The translations under genes and the position numbers were made by a program. DNA of 64,000 nt from Endozoicomonas sp. 8E (GTDB taxonomy: Bacteria; Pseudomonadota; Gammaproteobacteria; Pseudomonadales; Endozoicomonadaceae): positions 5,658,501 to 5,722,500 of the forward strand of contig NZ_CP120717.1 of NCBI RefSeq assembly GCF_032883915.1. The letters are read 5' to 3'. A model generated the notes under the pieces. That model did not search any database, was not told where the DNA came from, and saw only the letters and a list, made by a program, of their open reading frames with translations. Of the stretch, positions 1 to 10,000 are shown piece after piece. Each line of letters begins with the position of its first letter. The first letter of the stretch is position 1.

Positions 1-904
1 CATCATGAAAAATGGTAGCTTTTGCTTTCCATGATCCACCATCCTCATAGCCATAGATTTTTGCCGTGCCATCATCACTGGCAATGACCAGATAGCGGCC
101 ATCGGCACTGAAGGTGGCTGACTCTACGAGGGAATCATTGGAAATGGCGACCTTCTCTTCCCATGAACCATCGTCATTCCGGCTGCAGATTTTCACCTCT
201 TCATCATCACCGATGGTCACCAGGTGGCGACCATCGTCGCTAAAGGAAGCCGATTCGACGCCATCATCATTGAAAATGGTGGCTTTTTCTTTCCATGATC
301 CGTCGGACTCATTGTCATAAATTTTCGCCCTGCCATCGTCACTGGCAGTCACCACGTGGAGACCATCTTTACTGAAAGTCGCTGAATTGATTAAGGCACC
401 ATGGAAAATAGTGACTTTTTTATCGACATTAAATGTTTCACATTGCGACATTAGATCGGCATTGTTGAAAAAGAGCAGATCAGGAAAACAAGACTGTTCC
501 CGACGTTTAACAAGTGACTGGATCAGCGCCCGATTATTCGTAAATTGCCCCAGCCAGGCACTGAGTTGCTCATCACTTCTTGCAGCGATGGTTGTCTTCA
601 GTAGAGACTGGTGTGCTGAAGAGAAACGACGATACCAAGCTTTTGCCAGGGTATCTTCTTGTTTAACAAGCTCTTGAAAGTAGCTACATACCTGTTTCAA
701 ACGGGTAACATCTTTAAGCCCCAAATAGCCAATAATATTTAATTGTGCAGGGAGGGGCAAATTGAGTAGCTGAGCCTCACTGCTCACAGATACAGTGATT
801 TCCCTACCCCCACTGACACCCGTTGGTGCCTGCTCCGATATAGATTGAGGAAGTTTTGGTAAATATGAAAAGGCAGCTTTTGAGTTGTTGCTTATTGATT
901 CCAT
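1..904 (-). CDS. F-box/WD40-like repeat protein, 3' part outside window
   Basis: Open on the minus strand from an ATG at 904 to the window edge (301 codons seen). The N-terminus begins MESISNNSKAAFSYLPK. A leader of about 45 residues is followed by an F-box-like helical segment (roughly residues 46-92, core LNIIGYLGLKDVTRLKQVC), a linker with LFFNNADLMSQCETFNV, and then WD40-like units of 43 residues (HD..V.SATFSADGRYLV..SDDGTAKIYG). F-box proteins recruit substrates to SCF ubiquitin ligases in eukaryotes, so a host-directed role is plausible but inferred. It is nearly identical to the next copy (1118-2932). AAGGA lies about 10 nt before the ATG. The stop is not visible, so intactness is unknown. 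Confidence 0.85.
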   Translation of the reverse strand, partial: MESISNNSKAAFSYLPKLPQSISEQAPTGVSGGREITVSVSSEAQLLNLPLPAQLNIIGYLGLKDVTRLKQVCSYFQELVKQEDTLAKAWYRRFSSAHQSLLKTTIAARSDEQLSAWLGQFTNNRALIQSLVKRREQSCFPDLLFFNNADLMSQCETFNVDKKVTIFHGALINSATFSKDGLHVVTASDDGRAKIYDNESDGSWKEKATIFNDDGVESASFSDDGRHLVTIGDDEEVKICSRNDDGSWEEKVAISNDSLVESATFSADGRYLVIASDDGTAKIYGYEDGGSWKAKATIFHD

Positions 905-997
905 GCTTGGTCAATCCTTAGTTTGATAGTTTGTATTTATCTTCAATCAGGAAGAACATCCAAAACTGAAACTAAGGGTTGGATTCTGTCTTAAGGT

Positions 998-1046
998 AAA
1001 AGTTCATAACAGGTTGTTAAGTGAAACTAACAACAGTTTCTGTCTT
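998..1046 (-). promoter_or_regulatory. Conserved upstream dyad of the F-box/WD40 gene set
   Basis: Contains the near-palindrome GTTGTTAAG-TGAAA-CTAACAAC (1013-1034), flanked by AAAAGTTCATAACAG and GTTTCTGTCTT. The same block occurs about 100-130 bp upstream of nearly every F-box/WD40 copy in the window and upstream of the gene starting at 52126. The dyad looks like a regulator binding site. Which protein binds it, and where transcription starts, cannot be read from sequence. Confidence 0.5.
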
Positions 1047-1117
1047 GCAGCATACGCTAAATGGCATCACTCAGAAGGAATCTTTTAAATTGAATAAAAG
1101 TGAAGACAAACAATCAA

Positions 1118-2932
1118 TTATTCTTTTATCCGTAGTTCAGTGATTTTCACCTTGTTATAGCCACCGGCATAGCCTTCGCTGACGGTGGTAAGCACATGGC
1201 CGCAGTCGGCACTGAAGGTGGCTGATTCGACCCTCTTCCCATGGTAAATTGTGGCTTTTTCTACCCATGATCCATTAGCACTCAGGCCAATAATTTTCGA
1301 CGTTAAATCTCCACTGGCAGTTACCACATGGCGGCCATCGGGACCGAAGGCGGCTGAATTGACACTTGCGTAATGGAAAAAGATGGCCATTTTTTTCCAT
1401 GATCCATCGTCGTCATGGCCATAAATTTTCACCTTTCCATCGTCACTGGCGGTCACCACATAAAGGCCATCGGCGCTAAAGCTGGCTGAACAGACTGCTT
1501 TCTTATGGCGAATGGTGGCTTTTTTTTCCCATGTTCCATCCTCCCTCTGGCCGTAGATTTTCGCCTTGCCATCACGACTGGCGGTCACCAAATGGTTGCC
1601 ATCGGCGCTGAAGATGGCTGATTTGACAACAAATTTATGGTTAATAATGGCTTTTACGTTCCATGATCCATCCTTCTCATGGCCAAAAATTTTCACCGTG
1701 AAATCGTCACAGACGATCACCAGATGATTACTATCAGCACTGAAGGTAGCTGAATCGAAAAGATCAACAGGGTAAAGGGTGGCTTTTTCCTCCCATATTC
1801 CACCCTCCTTCTGGCCGTAGATTTTCCCCGTGCCATCAAGACTGGTGGTCACTACATGGGTGCTATCGGAACTGAAGGTAGCTGAGCTGACCCAGTTGCC
1901 ATGATCAATGGTGGCTTTTTTCACCCATAACCCATCGCCCTCCCTGCTATAGATCCTCACTTTATGATCATTACTGGCGGTCATTATATGAGAACCATCG
2001 GCGCTGAAGGTGGCTGAATCGACCGGTTCATCATGGAAAATGGTAGCTTTTGCTTCCCATGATCCACCGTCTTCATAGCCATAGATTTTCGCCGTGCCAT
2101 CGGCACTGGCAGTGACCAAATAGCGGCCATCGGCACTGAAGGTGGCTGATTCAACGTAGAGATCATGGGAAATGGTGGCCTTTTCTTCCCATAAACCATC
2201 GTCATTCCAGCTACAGATTTTCACCTTGTTATCTTCACCGATGGTCACCAGGTGGCGACCATCGTCGCTAAAGGCAGCCGAGTCGACGCCATCATCATGG
2301 AAAATGGTGTCTTTTTCTTTCCATGATCCATCGGACTCCTTGTCATAAATTTTCGCCGTGCCATCGTCACTGGCAGTCACCACGTGGAGACCATCTTTAC
2401 TGAAAGTCGCTGAATTGATTAAGGCGCCATGGGAAATAGTGACTTTTTTATCGACATTGAATGTTTCACACTGCGACATTAGATCGGCATTGTTGAAAAA
2501 AAGCAGAGCAGGAAAACAAACCTCTTCCCGACGTTTAACAAGTGACTTGATTAGCGCCTGATTATTCGTAAATTGCCCCAGCCAGGCACTGAGTTGCTGA
2601 TCACTCCTTGCGGTGATGGTTGTCTTCAGTAGAGACTGGTGTGCTGAAGAAAAACGACGATACCATGCCTTTGCCAGAATATCTTCTTGTTTAATAAGCT
2701 CTTGAAAGTGGCTACATACCTGTTTCAAACGGGCAATATCTTTAAGCCCCAAATAGCCAATAATATTTAATTGTATGAAGTGGGGCAAATTGACTAGCGG
2801 AGACTCACTGCTCTCAGATACAGTAATTTCCCTACCCCCACTGACACCCGCTGGTGCATGCTCCGATATAGATTGAGAGGGTTTTGGTAAATATGAAAAG
2901 GCAGTTTTTGAGTTGTTATTTATTGACTCCAT
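1118..2932 (-). CDS. F-box/WD40-like repeat protein, 604 aa
   Basis: Residues 1-45 are the shared leader (MESINNNSKTAFSYLPKPSQ), residues about 46-92 the F-box-like segment (LPHFIQLNIIGYLGLKDIAR), then an alpha-helical linker, and from about residue 168 ten consecutive 43-residue WD40-like units. Each unit carries [SFY]H...V.SATFS.DG.HLVTAS.DGTAKIYG, with KIYG in place of the WD dipeptide. Ten units would make one large or two smaller beta-propellers. F-box plus WD40 is the layout of eukaryotic FBXW adaptors, so a role as injected host-ubiquitin adaptor is inferred. No signal peptide is visible. The promoter region is altered by a miniature element (2968-3172). Confidence 0.88.
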   Translation of the reverse strand: MESINNNSKTAFSYLPKPSQSISEHAPAGVSGGREITVSESSESPLVNLPHFIQLNIIGYLGLKDIARLKQVCSHFQELIKQEDILAKAWYRRFSSAHQSLLKTTITARSDQQLSAWLGQFTNNQALIKSLVKRREEVCFPALLFFNNADLMSQCETFNVDKKVTISHGALINSATFSKDGLHVVTASDDGTAKIYDKESDGSWKEKDTIFHDDGVDSAAFSDDGRHLVTIGEDNKVKICSWNDDGLWEEKATISHDLYVESATFSADGRYLVTASADGTAKIYGYEDGGSWEAKATIFHDEPVDSATFSADGSHIMTASNDHKVRIYSREGDGLWVKKATIDHGNWVSSATFSSDSTHVVTTSLDGTGKIYGQKEGGIWEEKATLYPVDLFDSATFSADSNHLVIVCDDFTVKIFGHEKDGSWNVKAIINHKFVVKSAIFSADGNHLVTASRDGKAKIYGQREDGTWEKKATIRHKKAVCSASFSADGLYVVTASDDGKVKIYGHDDDGSWKKMAIFFHYASVNSAAFGPDGRHVVTASGDLTSKIIGLSANGSWVEKATIYHGKRVESATFSADCGHVLTTVSEGYAGGYNKVKITELRIKE

Positions 2933-2967
2933 GCTTTGTCAATCCTTAGTTTGATAGTTTGTATTTA

Positions 2968-3172
2968 AGTACTCAACCATACGAAATCATATTTTCTGAC
3001 TCATTGTTCAGGCACTCGCGGCAACTGCTCCTGCGTTGCTCTAGCTCCTGCATCCATGCAGTCGTGCTGCGTTGCAACTCTGGTCACATAGCTTGCTATG
3101 TTCCCGTCGTTGCGCCTTGCAGAGCACCTGCCCAATAAGCCAGAAATATTCGATTCCGTACGGCTGAGTACT
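2968..3172. mobile_element. MITE-like element (205 bp) with TA target duplication
   Basis: The ends are imperfect inverted repeats (AGTACTCAACCATACGAAAT on the left; the right end reads AGTACTCAGCCGTACGGAAT on the other strand), and the dyad continues inward with mismatches. TA flanks both sides (2966-2967 and 3173-3174). The paralogous promoter at 905-960 gives the empty site: GTATTTATCTTCAATC there, GTATTTA-[element]-TATCTTCAATC here. TA duplications are typical of IS630/Tc1-mariner-type MITEs. It carries one copy of the 46-bp dispersed core repeat (3020-3065) and has no coding capacity. Confidence 0.8.
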
Positions 3173-4900
3173 TATCTTCAATCAGGAAGAACATCCAAAA
3201 TTGAAAGCAAGGATTGGATTCTGTTTTAAAGTAAAAGTTCCTAACAGGTTGTCAACTAATCACTCAGAACAAACCTCCTGGATTGAACAAAAGTAAAGGC
3301 AAACAATCAATTATTCATTTATCCGCAGCTCAGTAATTTTCGCCTTGTGATAACCACCATCGGCGGCGGTGGTAAGCACATGGCTAAAGTCGTCACTGAA
3401 GGCGGCTGATGAGACCAGTCCCCCATGGGAAATTGAGGCTTTTTCTACCCAGGATCCATCAGCCCCCAGGCCAATAATTTTCGCTGTTTTATCTTTACTG
3501 GCGGTCACGATATGGTAACCATCAAAACTGAATGTGGCTGAATAGACTCGACTATTATGGCAAATGGTGGTTTTTTCTTTCCATGATCCATCGTCCTCAC
3601 GGCCATAAATTTTCACCTTACCATCGTCACTGGCGGTCACCACATAGCGGCCATCGGGACTGAATATGGCTGAATTGACATCGCCTCCATGGTAAATGGT
3701 GGCTTTCTTTTCCCATGATCCATCTGCCTTCTTGCCATAGATTTTCGCCGTGCCATCATAACTGGCGGTCACCACATGGCTGCCATCGCCGCTGAAGGCG
3801 GCTGATTTGACCTTATTTTTATGACGAATACCGGTTTTAAATTCCAATGATCCATCGTCTTCAAGGCCATAGATTCTCACCGTGTAATTGTCGCTGACGG
3901 TCACCAGATAGCTGCCATCAGCGTTGAAGGCAACTGAATCAATATCGCCAAAATAGTGCAAGCCGGCTTTTTCTTCCCATATTCCACCTTCCTCCAGACC
4001 GTAGATTTTTGCCGTGCCATCATAACTGGCGGTCATCACACGGGTAGCATCGGCGTTGATCTTAACTGAGCTAATCAAGTCATTATGATAAATTATGCCG
4101 GTTTCCAGCCATGATCCATCGTCCTCCCTACTATGGATCTTGACTGTGTGGTCGCCGCTGGCAGTCACCATATGGCGGCCATCGTTACTGAAGGTGGCTG
4201 AGCTGACAAATTCATTATGGGGAATGATAGCTTTTGCTTTCCATGATCCATCGTTCTCATAACCATAGATTTTCGCCGTGCCATCGTCACTGGCAGTTAA
4301 CAAATAGCGGCCATCGGCGCTGAAGGTGGCTGATTTGACATAGGCATCATGGCAAATAGTGGCCTTTGCTTCCCATGATCCATCATCATTACGGCCATAG
4401 ATTTTCACCTTGTCATCTTCACCGATGGTCACCACGTGCAGGCCATCGACGCTGAAGGTGGCTGATATGACCGATTTATCATGGGAAATGCAGGCTTTTT
4501 CTTTCCATGACCCGTCGGCCTCCTTGTCATAGATGCTCGCTGTGCCATCATCACTGGCAGTCACCACGTGGAGACCGTCTTTACTGAAAGTCGCTGAATT
4601 GATAAAGGCGTTATGGGAAATAGTGACTTTTTTATCGACATTGAATGTTCTGCACCTCGACATCAGATCAGTGTTGTTGAAAAAGAACAGAGCAGGAAAA
4701 CATTCCTCTTTTCGACGCCCAACAAGTGACTCGATTAACGCCTGATTATTCGTAAATTGCCCCACCCAACCTCTGAGTTGCTCATCACTTCTTGCGTTGA
4801 TAACTGTGTTCATCAGAGACTGTTGAGCTGGAGAAAAACGTCGATACCATTCCTTTGCCAGGACATCTTCGGTAACTTTCAAGGTAGATGTCGCCTCAAC

Positions 4901-5968
4901 TTATGCAGCTAAATCACAATGCTGCTGATTCTCTGATCGCTCAGGGTTAAGCCACACCTCTACCGGTAATTGCCAGTTTCTGGTTTCACGGCTTCCCCAT
5001 CGCTCAGGGTGTTGCTCTTTTGCTTTACGGTAAACTCTTTCACGATTCAGAACCCTTTTCTGAGCCTTCCCTGTATGTCTGTCGTAGGGGGTCTGGAACT
5101 TGATGCCACTGTGCTTATGCTCCATGTTGTACCAGTTTACGAACCCGTACACCCACTTTCTGGCTGACTCCAGACTGGAGAAGTGATTCGGATACCCGGG
5201 ACGATATTTCATGGTTCTGAAGCCTGACTCTGAGTATGAGTTATCGTTACTTACGCGCGGCCTGCTGAACGATGTCTGTACTCCTAGCTGCTGAAGAGTA
5301 CTCAGCATGGTCGCCCCTTTCATTGGGCTGCCATTATCGGAGTGCAGAACCAGTGGTTGCTCCTGAAGGCTGATTTTATTCTGCATGAAAGCTTTGCGGA
5401 TCATCTGAGCAGCCAGATCAGAGGACTCCCTCTCATGGACTTCCCAGGTCACAATCATGCGGCTATAGACGTCCAGAACCAAATAGAGATAATAATATTT
5501 ACCCCTGATCGGCGACCCCAAAAATGTTATATCCCACGACCAGAGCTGATTCGGAGCCGTAGCCCGATGCGATGTCGGCTTCCGCTTTGCGGGCTTCTGA
5601 CTGCGACCGCGATGATGCTGTTGATTATGGGCCTTCAGCACTCGATAAAAGCTTGACTCAGAAGCCATATAAACACCTTCGTCGGCCAGTGTCGGTACAA
5701 TTTGGCATGGCGACTTACTTTTGAATCGCTCGCTGTTACAGACTTTCAGAATCTCGTTTTGCTCACTCTTGGTTAGTTGGTTGGCAGGCATTGTCCGGTC
5801 TGCGTATTGACGCTGATCTTCCCGCACCTGTTCTACATCTTTTTGCCAGCGCTGAACCGTGCGTATCGACAGGTTGAGCGCAGCACAGGCTTTCACTTTA
5901 CGTGCACCCTGTGAAACAGCTTCCTGGATTAAAGCAACGGCTTCCTTGCGATCAGGGAGAGGAATCAA
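4901..5968 (-). CDS. IS3-type transposase, DDE subunit (OrfB)
   Basis: 355 aa. An N-terminal helix-turn-helix (IRTVQRWQKD) is followed by an integrase core with WSWDITFL (first Asp), VLHSDNGSP (second Asp) and YSESGFRT (Glu). Exactly 35 residues separate the second Asp and the Glu, the D(35)E spacing of the IS3 family. It overlaps the upstream ORF by 4 nt (5965-5968), consistent with translational coupling or programmed frameshifting. No lesion is visible, so the element may still be active. Confidence 0.9.
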   Translation of the reverse strand: MIPLPDRKEAVALIQEAVSQGARKVKACAALNLSIRTVQRWQKDVEQVREDQRQYADRTMPANQLTKSEQNEILKVCNSERFKSKSPCQIVPTLADEGVYMASESSFYRVLKAHNQQHHRGRSQKPAKRKPTSHRATAPNQLWSWDITFLGSPIRGKYYYLYLVLDVYSRMIVTWEVHERESSDLAAQMIRKAFMQNKISLQEQPLVLHSDNGSPMKGATMLSTLQQLGVQTSFSRPRVSNDNSYSESGFRTMKYRPGYPNHFSSLESARKWVYGFVNWYNMEHKHSGIKFQTPYDRHTGKAQKRVLNRERVYRKAKEQHPERWGSRETRNWQLPVEVWLNPERSENQQHCDLAA

Positions 5969-6462
5969 TCGTCCTCGCGCTCCCCCCAGATCGCGTTTGC
6001 CTTTTTTGTTAGAACCAACAGTGCTGCGGTTTCAGCAAGTGCCTTGTCTTTGCGTTTGAGTTCTTTTTCCAGTTTCTGGATGCGCTTCTTGTCATCTCGT
6101 CTGGCAGCGGCCTGTACCTGACGGGATTCAGCAGGCTTTGTGCTGCCTGCGATAAAATCAGCTTTCCACTGCTGCAAGTCTTCATAGTAGAGACCCTTCT
6201 TACGACAGTATTCGGATAGCTCTGTTGTGTTCATGTTGGCGGTTTCCATCAGAACCGCGAACTTGTTTTCAGCACTCCACTGCTGAGGATTCTTACCATC
6301 ACCGGGCACGGCTACACCTTGCGCTTTTGCCTGTTTGCGCCAAGTATACAGGGTTGCATCAGTAATGCCGGTTTCTCTTTTAAGCTGAGCCACGGAAACA
6401 TTATTTGGCGGCATCATCTTCTGGATAATGGACTCTTTCATTTCTTTGGAGTAGCGAGTCAT
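5965..6462 (-). CDS. IS3-type transposase, OrfA
   Basis: 165 aa, starting MTRYSKEMKESIIQKMMPPN. It has a helix-turn-helix (VAQLKRETGITDATLYTWRK, residues about 24-43) that would bind the IS ends, and a lysine/glutamate-rich coiled-coil region near the C-terminus (KKRIQKLEKELKRKDKALAE), typical of OrfA multimerisation. It lies directly upstream of the DDE subunit in the same element. Confidence 0.88.
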   Translation of the reverse strand: MTRYSKEMKESIIQKMMPPNNVSVAQLKRETGITDATLYTWRKQAKAQGVAVPGDGKNPQQWSAENKFAVLMETANMNTTELSEYCRKKGLYYEDLQQWKADFIAGSTKPAESRQVQAAARRDDKKRIQKLEKELKRKDKALAETAALLVLTKKANAIWGEREDD

Positions 6463-6880
6463 AACGGCCTCTTTCTGTATGCTCTCAATTATTGAGAGTC
6501 ATGAATCAAAAGAGGCGACATCTATCCTGACACAGTGGGTCTTCTTGTTTAATAAGCTCTCGAAAGTGGGTACATGACTGTTTCAAACGGGCAATATCTT
6601 TAAGCCCCAGACGGCCAATAATATTTAATTGTGTCGAGCGGGAGGCATTGAGTAGAGGAGGTTTACCATTCTCAAAGGCAGTGATTTCCCTAGCCTCACG
6701 GACACCGGTTTTTGCTCGCTTCGATTCAGGTTCATCAGGATCTGGCAAATATGAAACGCCGGTGTTTGAGCTGTTATATATTGCGTGCATGCTTTGTCAC
6801 TCCTTAGTTTGATAGTTTGTATTTATCCTCATTCGGAAAAAACATTCGATTTTATATTTAGAATTGGATTCTGTTTTAAA

Positions 6881-6931
6881 GTAAAAGTTCTTAACAAGTT
6901 GTTAAGTGAAACTAACAAAAATTTCTGTCTT
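6881..6931 (-). promoter_or_regulatory. Conserved upstream dyad (IS-interrupted copy)
   Basis: Same block as at 998-1046: AAAAGTTCTTAACAAG, then GTTGTTAAGTGAAACTAAC (dyad from 6898), then TTTCTGTCTT. It is retained upstream of the IS-broken F-box gene. Confidence 0.45.
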
Positions 6932-6977
6932 TGAGCACAACACGCAGAACAGGGTCACTCAAAAGAAACCTCTTGAA

Positions 6978-7020
6978 TGTATAAGCCCGGATCGCACGCT
7001 CATCTTCGGGGTGACAGGAT
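6978..7020. repeat. Dispersed AAGCCCG...TCATCTTCGG repeat, copy 1
   Basis: ATAAGCCCGGATCGCACGCT followed by CATCTTCGGGGTGAC recurs at about 10860-10901 and, diverged, at 12901-12942. Each copy is just upstream of an F-box gene's dyad block, or between paralogues. Function unknown; it probably marks the duplication unit of the array. Confidence 0.5.
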
Positions 7021-7073
7021 TTCTGAAATACGGCCAATGTCGTATTATTGTGAACAATGAAATATGGGAGCGG

Positions 7074-10000
7074 CTATTCGAGGCTGTATGCTCTTTGATG
7101 AAGATGCGGTGGACTGGTAAATAAAAGTGAAAGCAAACAATCATGCATCAGTAGTTGTGTAATTTTTACCTTGCGATCGCTACCAACGGTAACTACATGG
7201 CCGCCATCATTACTGAAGGTGGCTGATGTGACCCAACCCGTATGGGAAATAGTGGCTTTTTCCAACCATGATCCATCAGCCCGCTGGCCAATAATTTTCG
7301 CCGTTTTATCTTTACTGGCAGTCACCACATGACGGCCATCGGGACTGAAGGTGGCTGAGAAGACATTATGATTATGGGAAATGATGGCTTTTTGTTTCCA
7401 TGATCCATCGTCCTCATGGCCATAAATTTTCACTTGGCCATCGTCACTGGCGGTTACCAGGTGGCGGCCATCGGCGCTGAAGGTGGCTGAATTGACGTGG
7501 CCATCGTGGGAAATGACAGCTTTCCCTTCCCATGAGCCATCCACCTTCTGGCCATAGATTTTTGCCGTGCCATCAGAACTGGCGGTCACCACATGGCTGC
7601 CATCGGCGCTGAAGATGGCTGATTTGACATCACCTTTATGGGGAATAACGGCCTTTATGTTCCAGGATTCATGCTTCTCATAACCAAAGATTTTCACCGT
7701 GTAATCGTCACTGACGGTCATCCCATGGCTGCCATCAGTGCTGGAGGTGGCTGATTCGACATCGTCAAGGTGGTAAATGGTGGCCTCTTCTCTCCATATT
7801 CCACCTTCTTCCTGGCCGCAGATTTTTGCCGTGCCATCATAACTGGCGGTCATCACACGAGTGTCATCAGCACTGAAGTTAGCTGAGTTGACCCAGTCAT
7901 CATGATAAATGATGGCTTTTTCTGCCCATGACCCATCGTCTTCACGGCCATGGATTTTCGCCGTGCCATCGTCACTGGTGGTCACTGCATGGTGGCCATC
8001 GGCACTGAAGGTGGCTGAATTGACATCTTTATCATGAAAAATGGTCGCTTTTGTCTTCCATCGTCCATCGTCCTCATGGCCATAAATTTTCGCCGTGCCA
8101 TCGTTACTGGCAGTGATCAAATAGCGGCCATCGACGCTGAAGGTGGCGGATTCGACAGAGGAATCATGGGAGATGATGGCTTTTGCTTCCCATAATCCAT
8201 CGTCATTCCGGCCGTAGATTTTCACCTTGTGATCTTTACCGATGGTCACCACCTGGCAGCCATCGGCATTGAAGGTGGCTGATGTGACCGATTTATCATG
8301 GGAAACGGTGGCTTTTTCTTTCCATGATCCGTCAGCCTCCTTGTCGTAGATGTTCGCTGTGCCATCGTCACTGGCAGTCACCAGGTGGAAACCGTCTTTG
8401 CTGAAAGTCGCTGAATTAATAAAGGCGTTATGGGAAATAGTGACTTTTTTATCGACATTGAATTTTTCGCACTTCGACATCAGATCAATGTTGTTAAAAA
8501 AGAACAGAGCAGGGAAACAATCCTCTCTTCGACGCTTAACAAGTGACTCGACTAACGCCTGATTATTCGTAAATTGCCCCACCCAGCCTCGGAGTTGCTG
8601 ATCACTTCTTGCGGTGATAACTGTCTCCATCAGAGACTGGTGAGCTGGAGAAAAACGGCGATACCATTCCTTTGCCAGAATATTTTCTTCTTTAATAAGC
8701 TCTCGAAAGTGGCTACAAGACTGTTTCAAACGGGCAATATCTTTAAGCCCCAGACGGCCAATAATATTTAAGTGTGTTGAGCGGGACAAATTGAGTAGAG
8801 GAGGTTTACTATTCTCAAATACGGTTTCTTCCCTACCCCCACTGATACCCGTTGATACTCGTTCCGATAAAGATTGAGCAGGTTTTGGTAACAATGAATC
8901 ATGCATCAGTAGTTGAGTGATTTTCACCTTGTGGTCGTCACCGATGGTTACCACATGGCCGCTGTCATTGCTGAAGGTGGCTGACATGACCCAAAACTTA
9001 TGGGAAATAGCGGCTTTTTCCAGCCATGATCCATCAGCCCCCTGGCCAATAATTTTCGCTGTGTTATCTTTGCTGGCAGTCACCAAATGGCGGCCATCGG
9101 AACTGAAGGTGGCTGAATTGACATCGCCAGCATGGAAAATAGTGGTTTTTTCTTTCCATGATCCATCGTCCTTACGGCCATAAATTTTCACTTTGCCCTC
9201 TTCACTGGCGGTTACCAGATGGCGGCCATCAGCGCTGAAGGCGGCTGATCTGACGTCATTTTCATGGGGAATAGCGACTTTTTCTCTCCATACTCCATCG
9301 CTCCCAAGAGCAAAGATTGTCACCGTGTTATCGTAAGTGGCGGTGACCAAATAGCGACCATCGGCGCTGAAGGTGGCTGAGACATCAGACTCAAAATGGC
9401 TAATGGTTACTTTTTCTTCCCATGTTCCATCTTCCTTCAGGCTGCAGATTTTCGCCGTGCAATCATAACTGGTGGTCACAAGGTGGTTACTATCGGCGCT
9501 GAAGGTAGCTGAGCAGGCCCAGTTATCATGATAAATTGTGGCTTTTTCTACCCATGACCCATCGTCCTCCTTGCTAAGGATCTTCAGTGTGTAGTCGTTG
9601 CTGGCAGTCACTATATGCTGGTCATCTGGGCTGAAGCTGGCTGAATGGACCTCTTCAAGATGGGAAATGATCGCTTTTTCTTTCCATGATCCATCGTCCT
9701 CATGGCCATAGATTTTCGCCGTGCCATCGTCACCGGTGGTCACGACATGGTAGCTATCGGTGCTGAAGGTGGCCGAGTTAACATATTCACCATGGCAAAT
9801 GATCGCTTTTTCTTCCCATGATCCATCGTCCTCATGACCATAGATTTTCGCCGTGCCATCGTGGCTGGCAGTCACCAAATAGCAACCATTGGCGCTGAAG
9901 GTGGCTGATTCAACACGGGCATCATGGGAAATGATGGCTTTTGCTTGCCATGATCCATCGTCATCGCGGCCATAGATTTTCACCTTGTGATCGCAACCGA

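Larger units (their letters stand above)
4871..6539 (-). mobile_element. IS3-family-type insertion sequence (about 1.67 kb)
   Basis: Two overlapping transposase ORFs are flanked by imperfect inverted repeats (TTTCAAGGTAGATGTCGCCT at 4877 on the left, TGTCAGGATAGATGTCGCCT on the right end's other strand). TCTTC at 4866-4870 and 6540-6544 is a probable 5-bp target duplication, judged against the uninterrupted F-box paralogues. With that duplication the ends extend 6-7 nt beyond the inverted repeats, so the exact termini are uncertain by a few bases. Confidence 0.8.
3311..6790 (-). pseudogene. F-box/WD40-like gene interrupted by an IS3-type element
   Basis: The 5' part (6790 to about 6540) encodes a leader starting MHAIYNSSNTGVSYLPDPDE and the F-box-like segment up to FRELIKQED. 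The 3' part (about 4870 to 3311) resumes at VLAKEWYRRFSPAQQSL and carries ten WD40-like units ending KITELRINE. Comparison with intact copies places the break between the F-box and the linker helix. The 523-codon 3' ORF begins inside the IS with a TTG and lacks the F-box, so at most a propeller-only product could be made. The leader contains ESKRAKTG, a basic stretch also seen as KRARTG in the product encoded at 51104-52126. Confidence 0.88.

Noticed and set aside
114-9183. Plus-strand ORFs opposite the F-box/WD40 genes (for example 387-677, 2358-2561, 8350-8562, 8917-9183)
   Set aside because: They repeat with the paralogues, lack ribosome sites and are mirror frames of the conserved repeat units.
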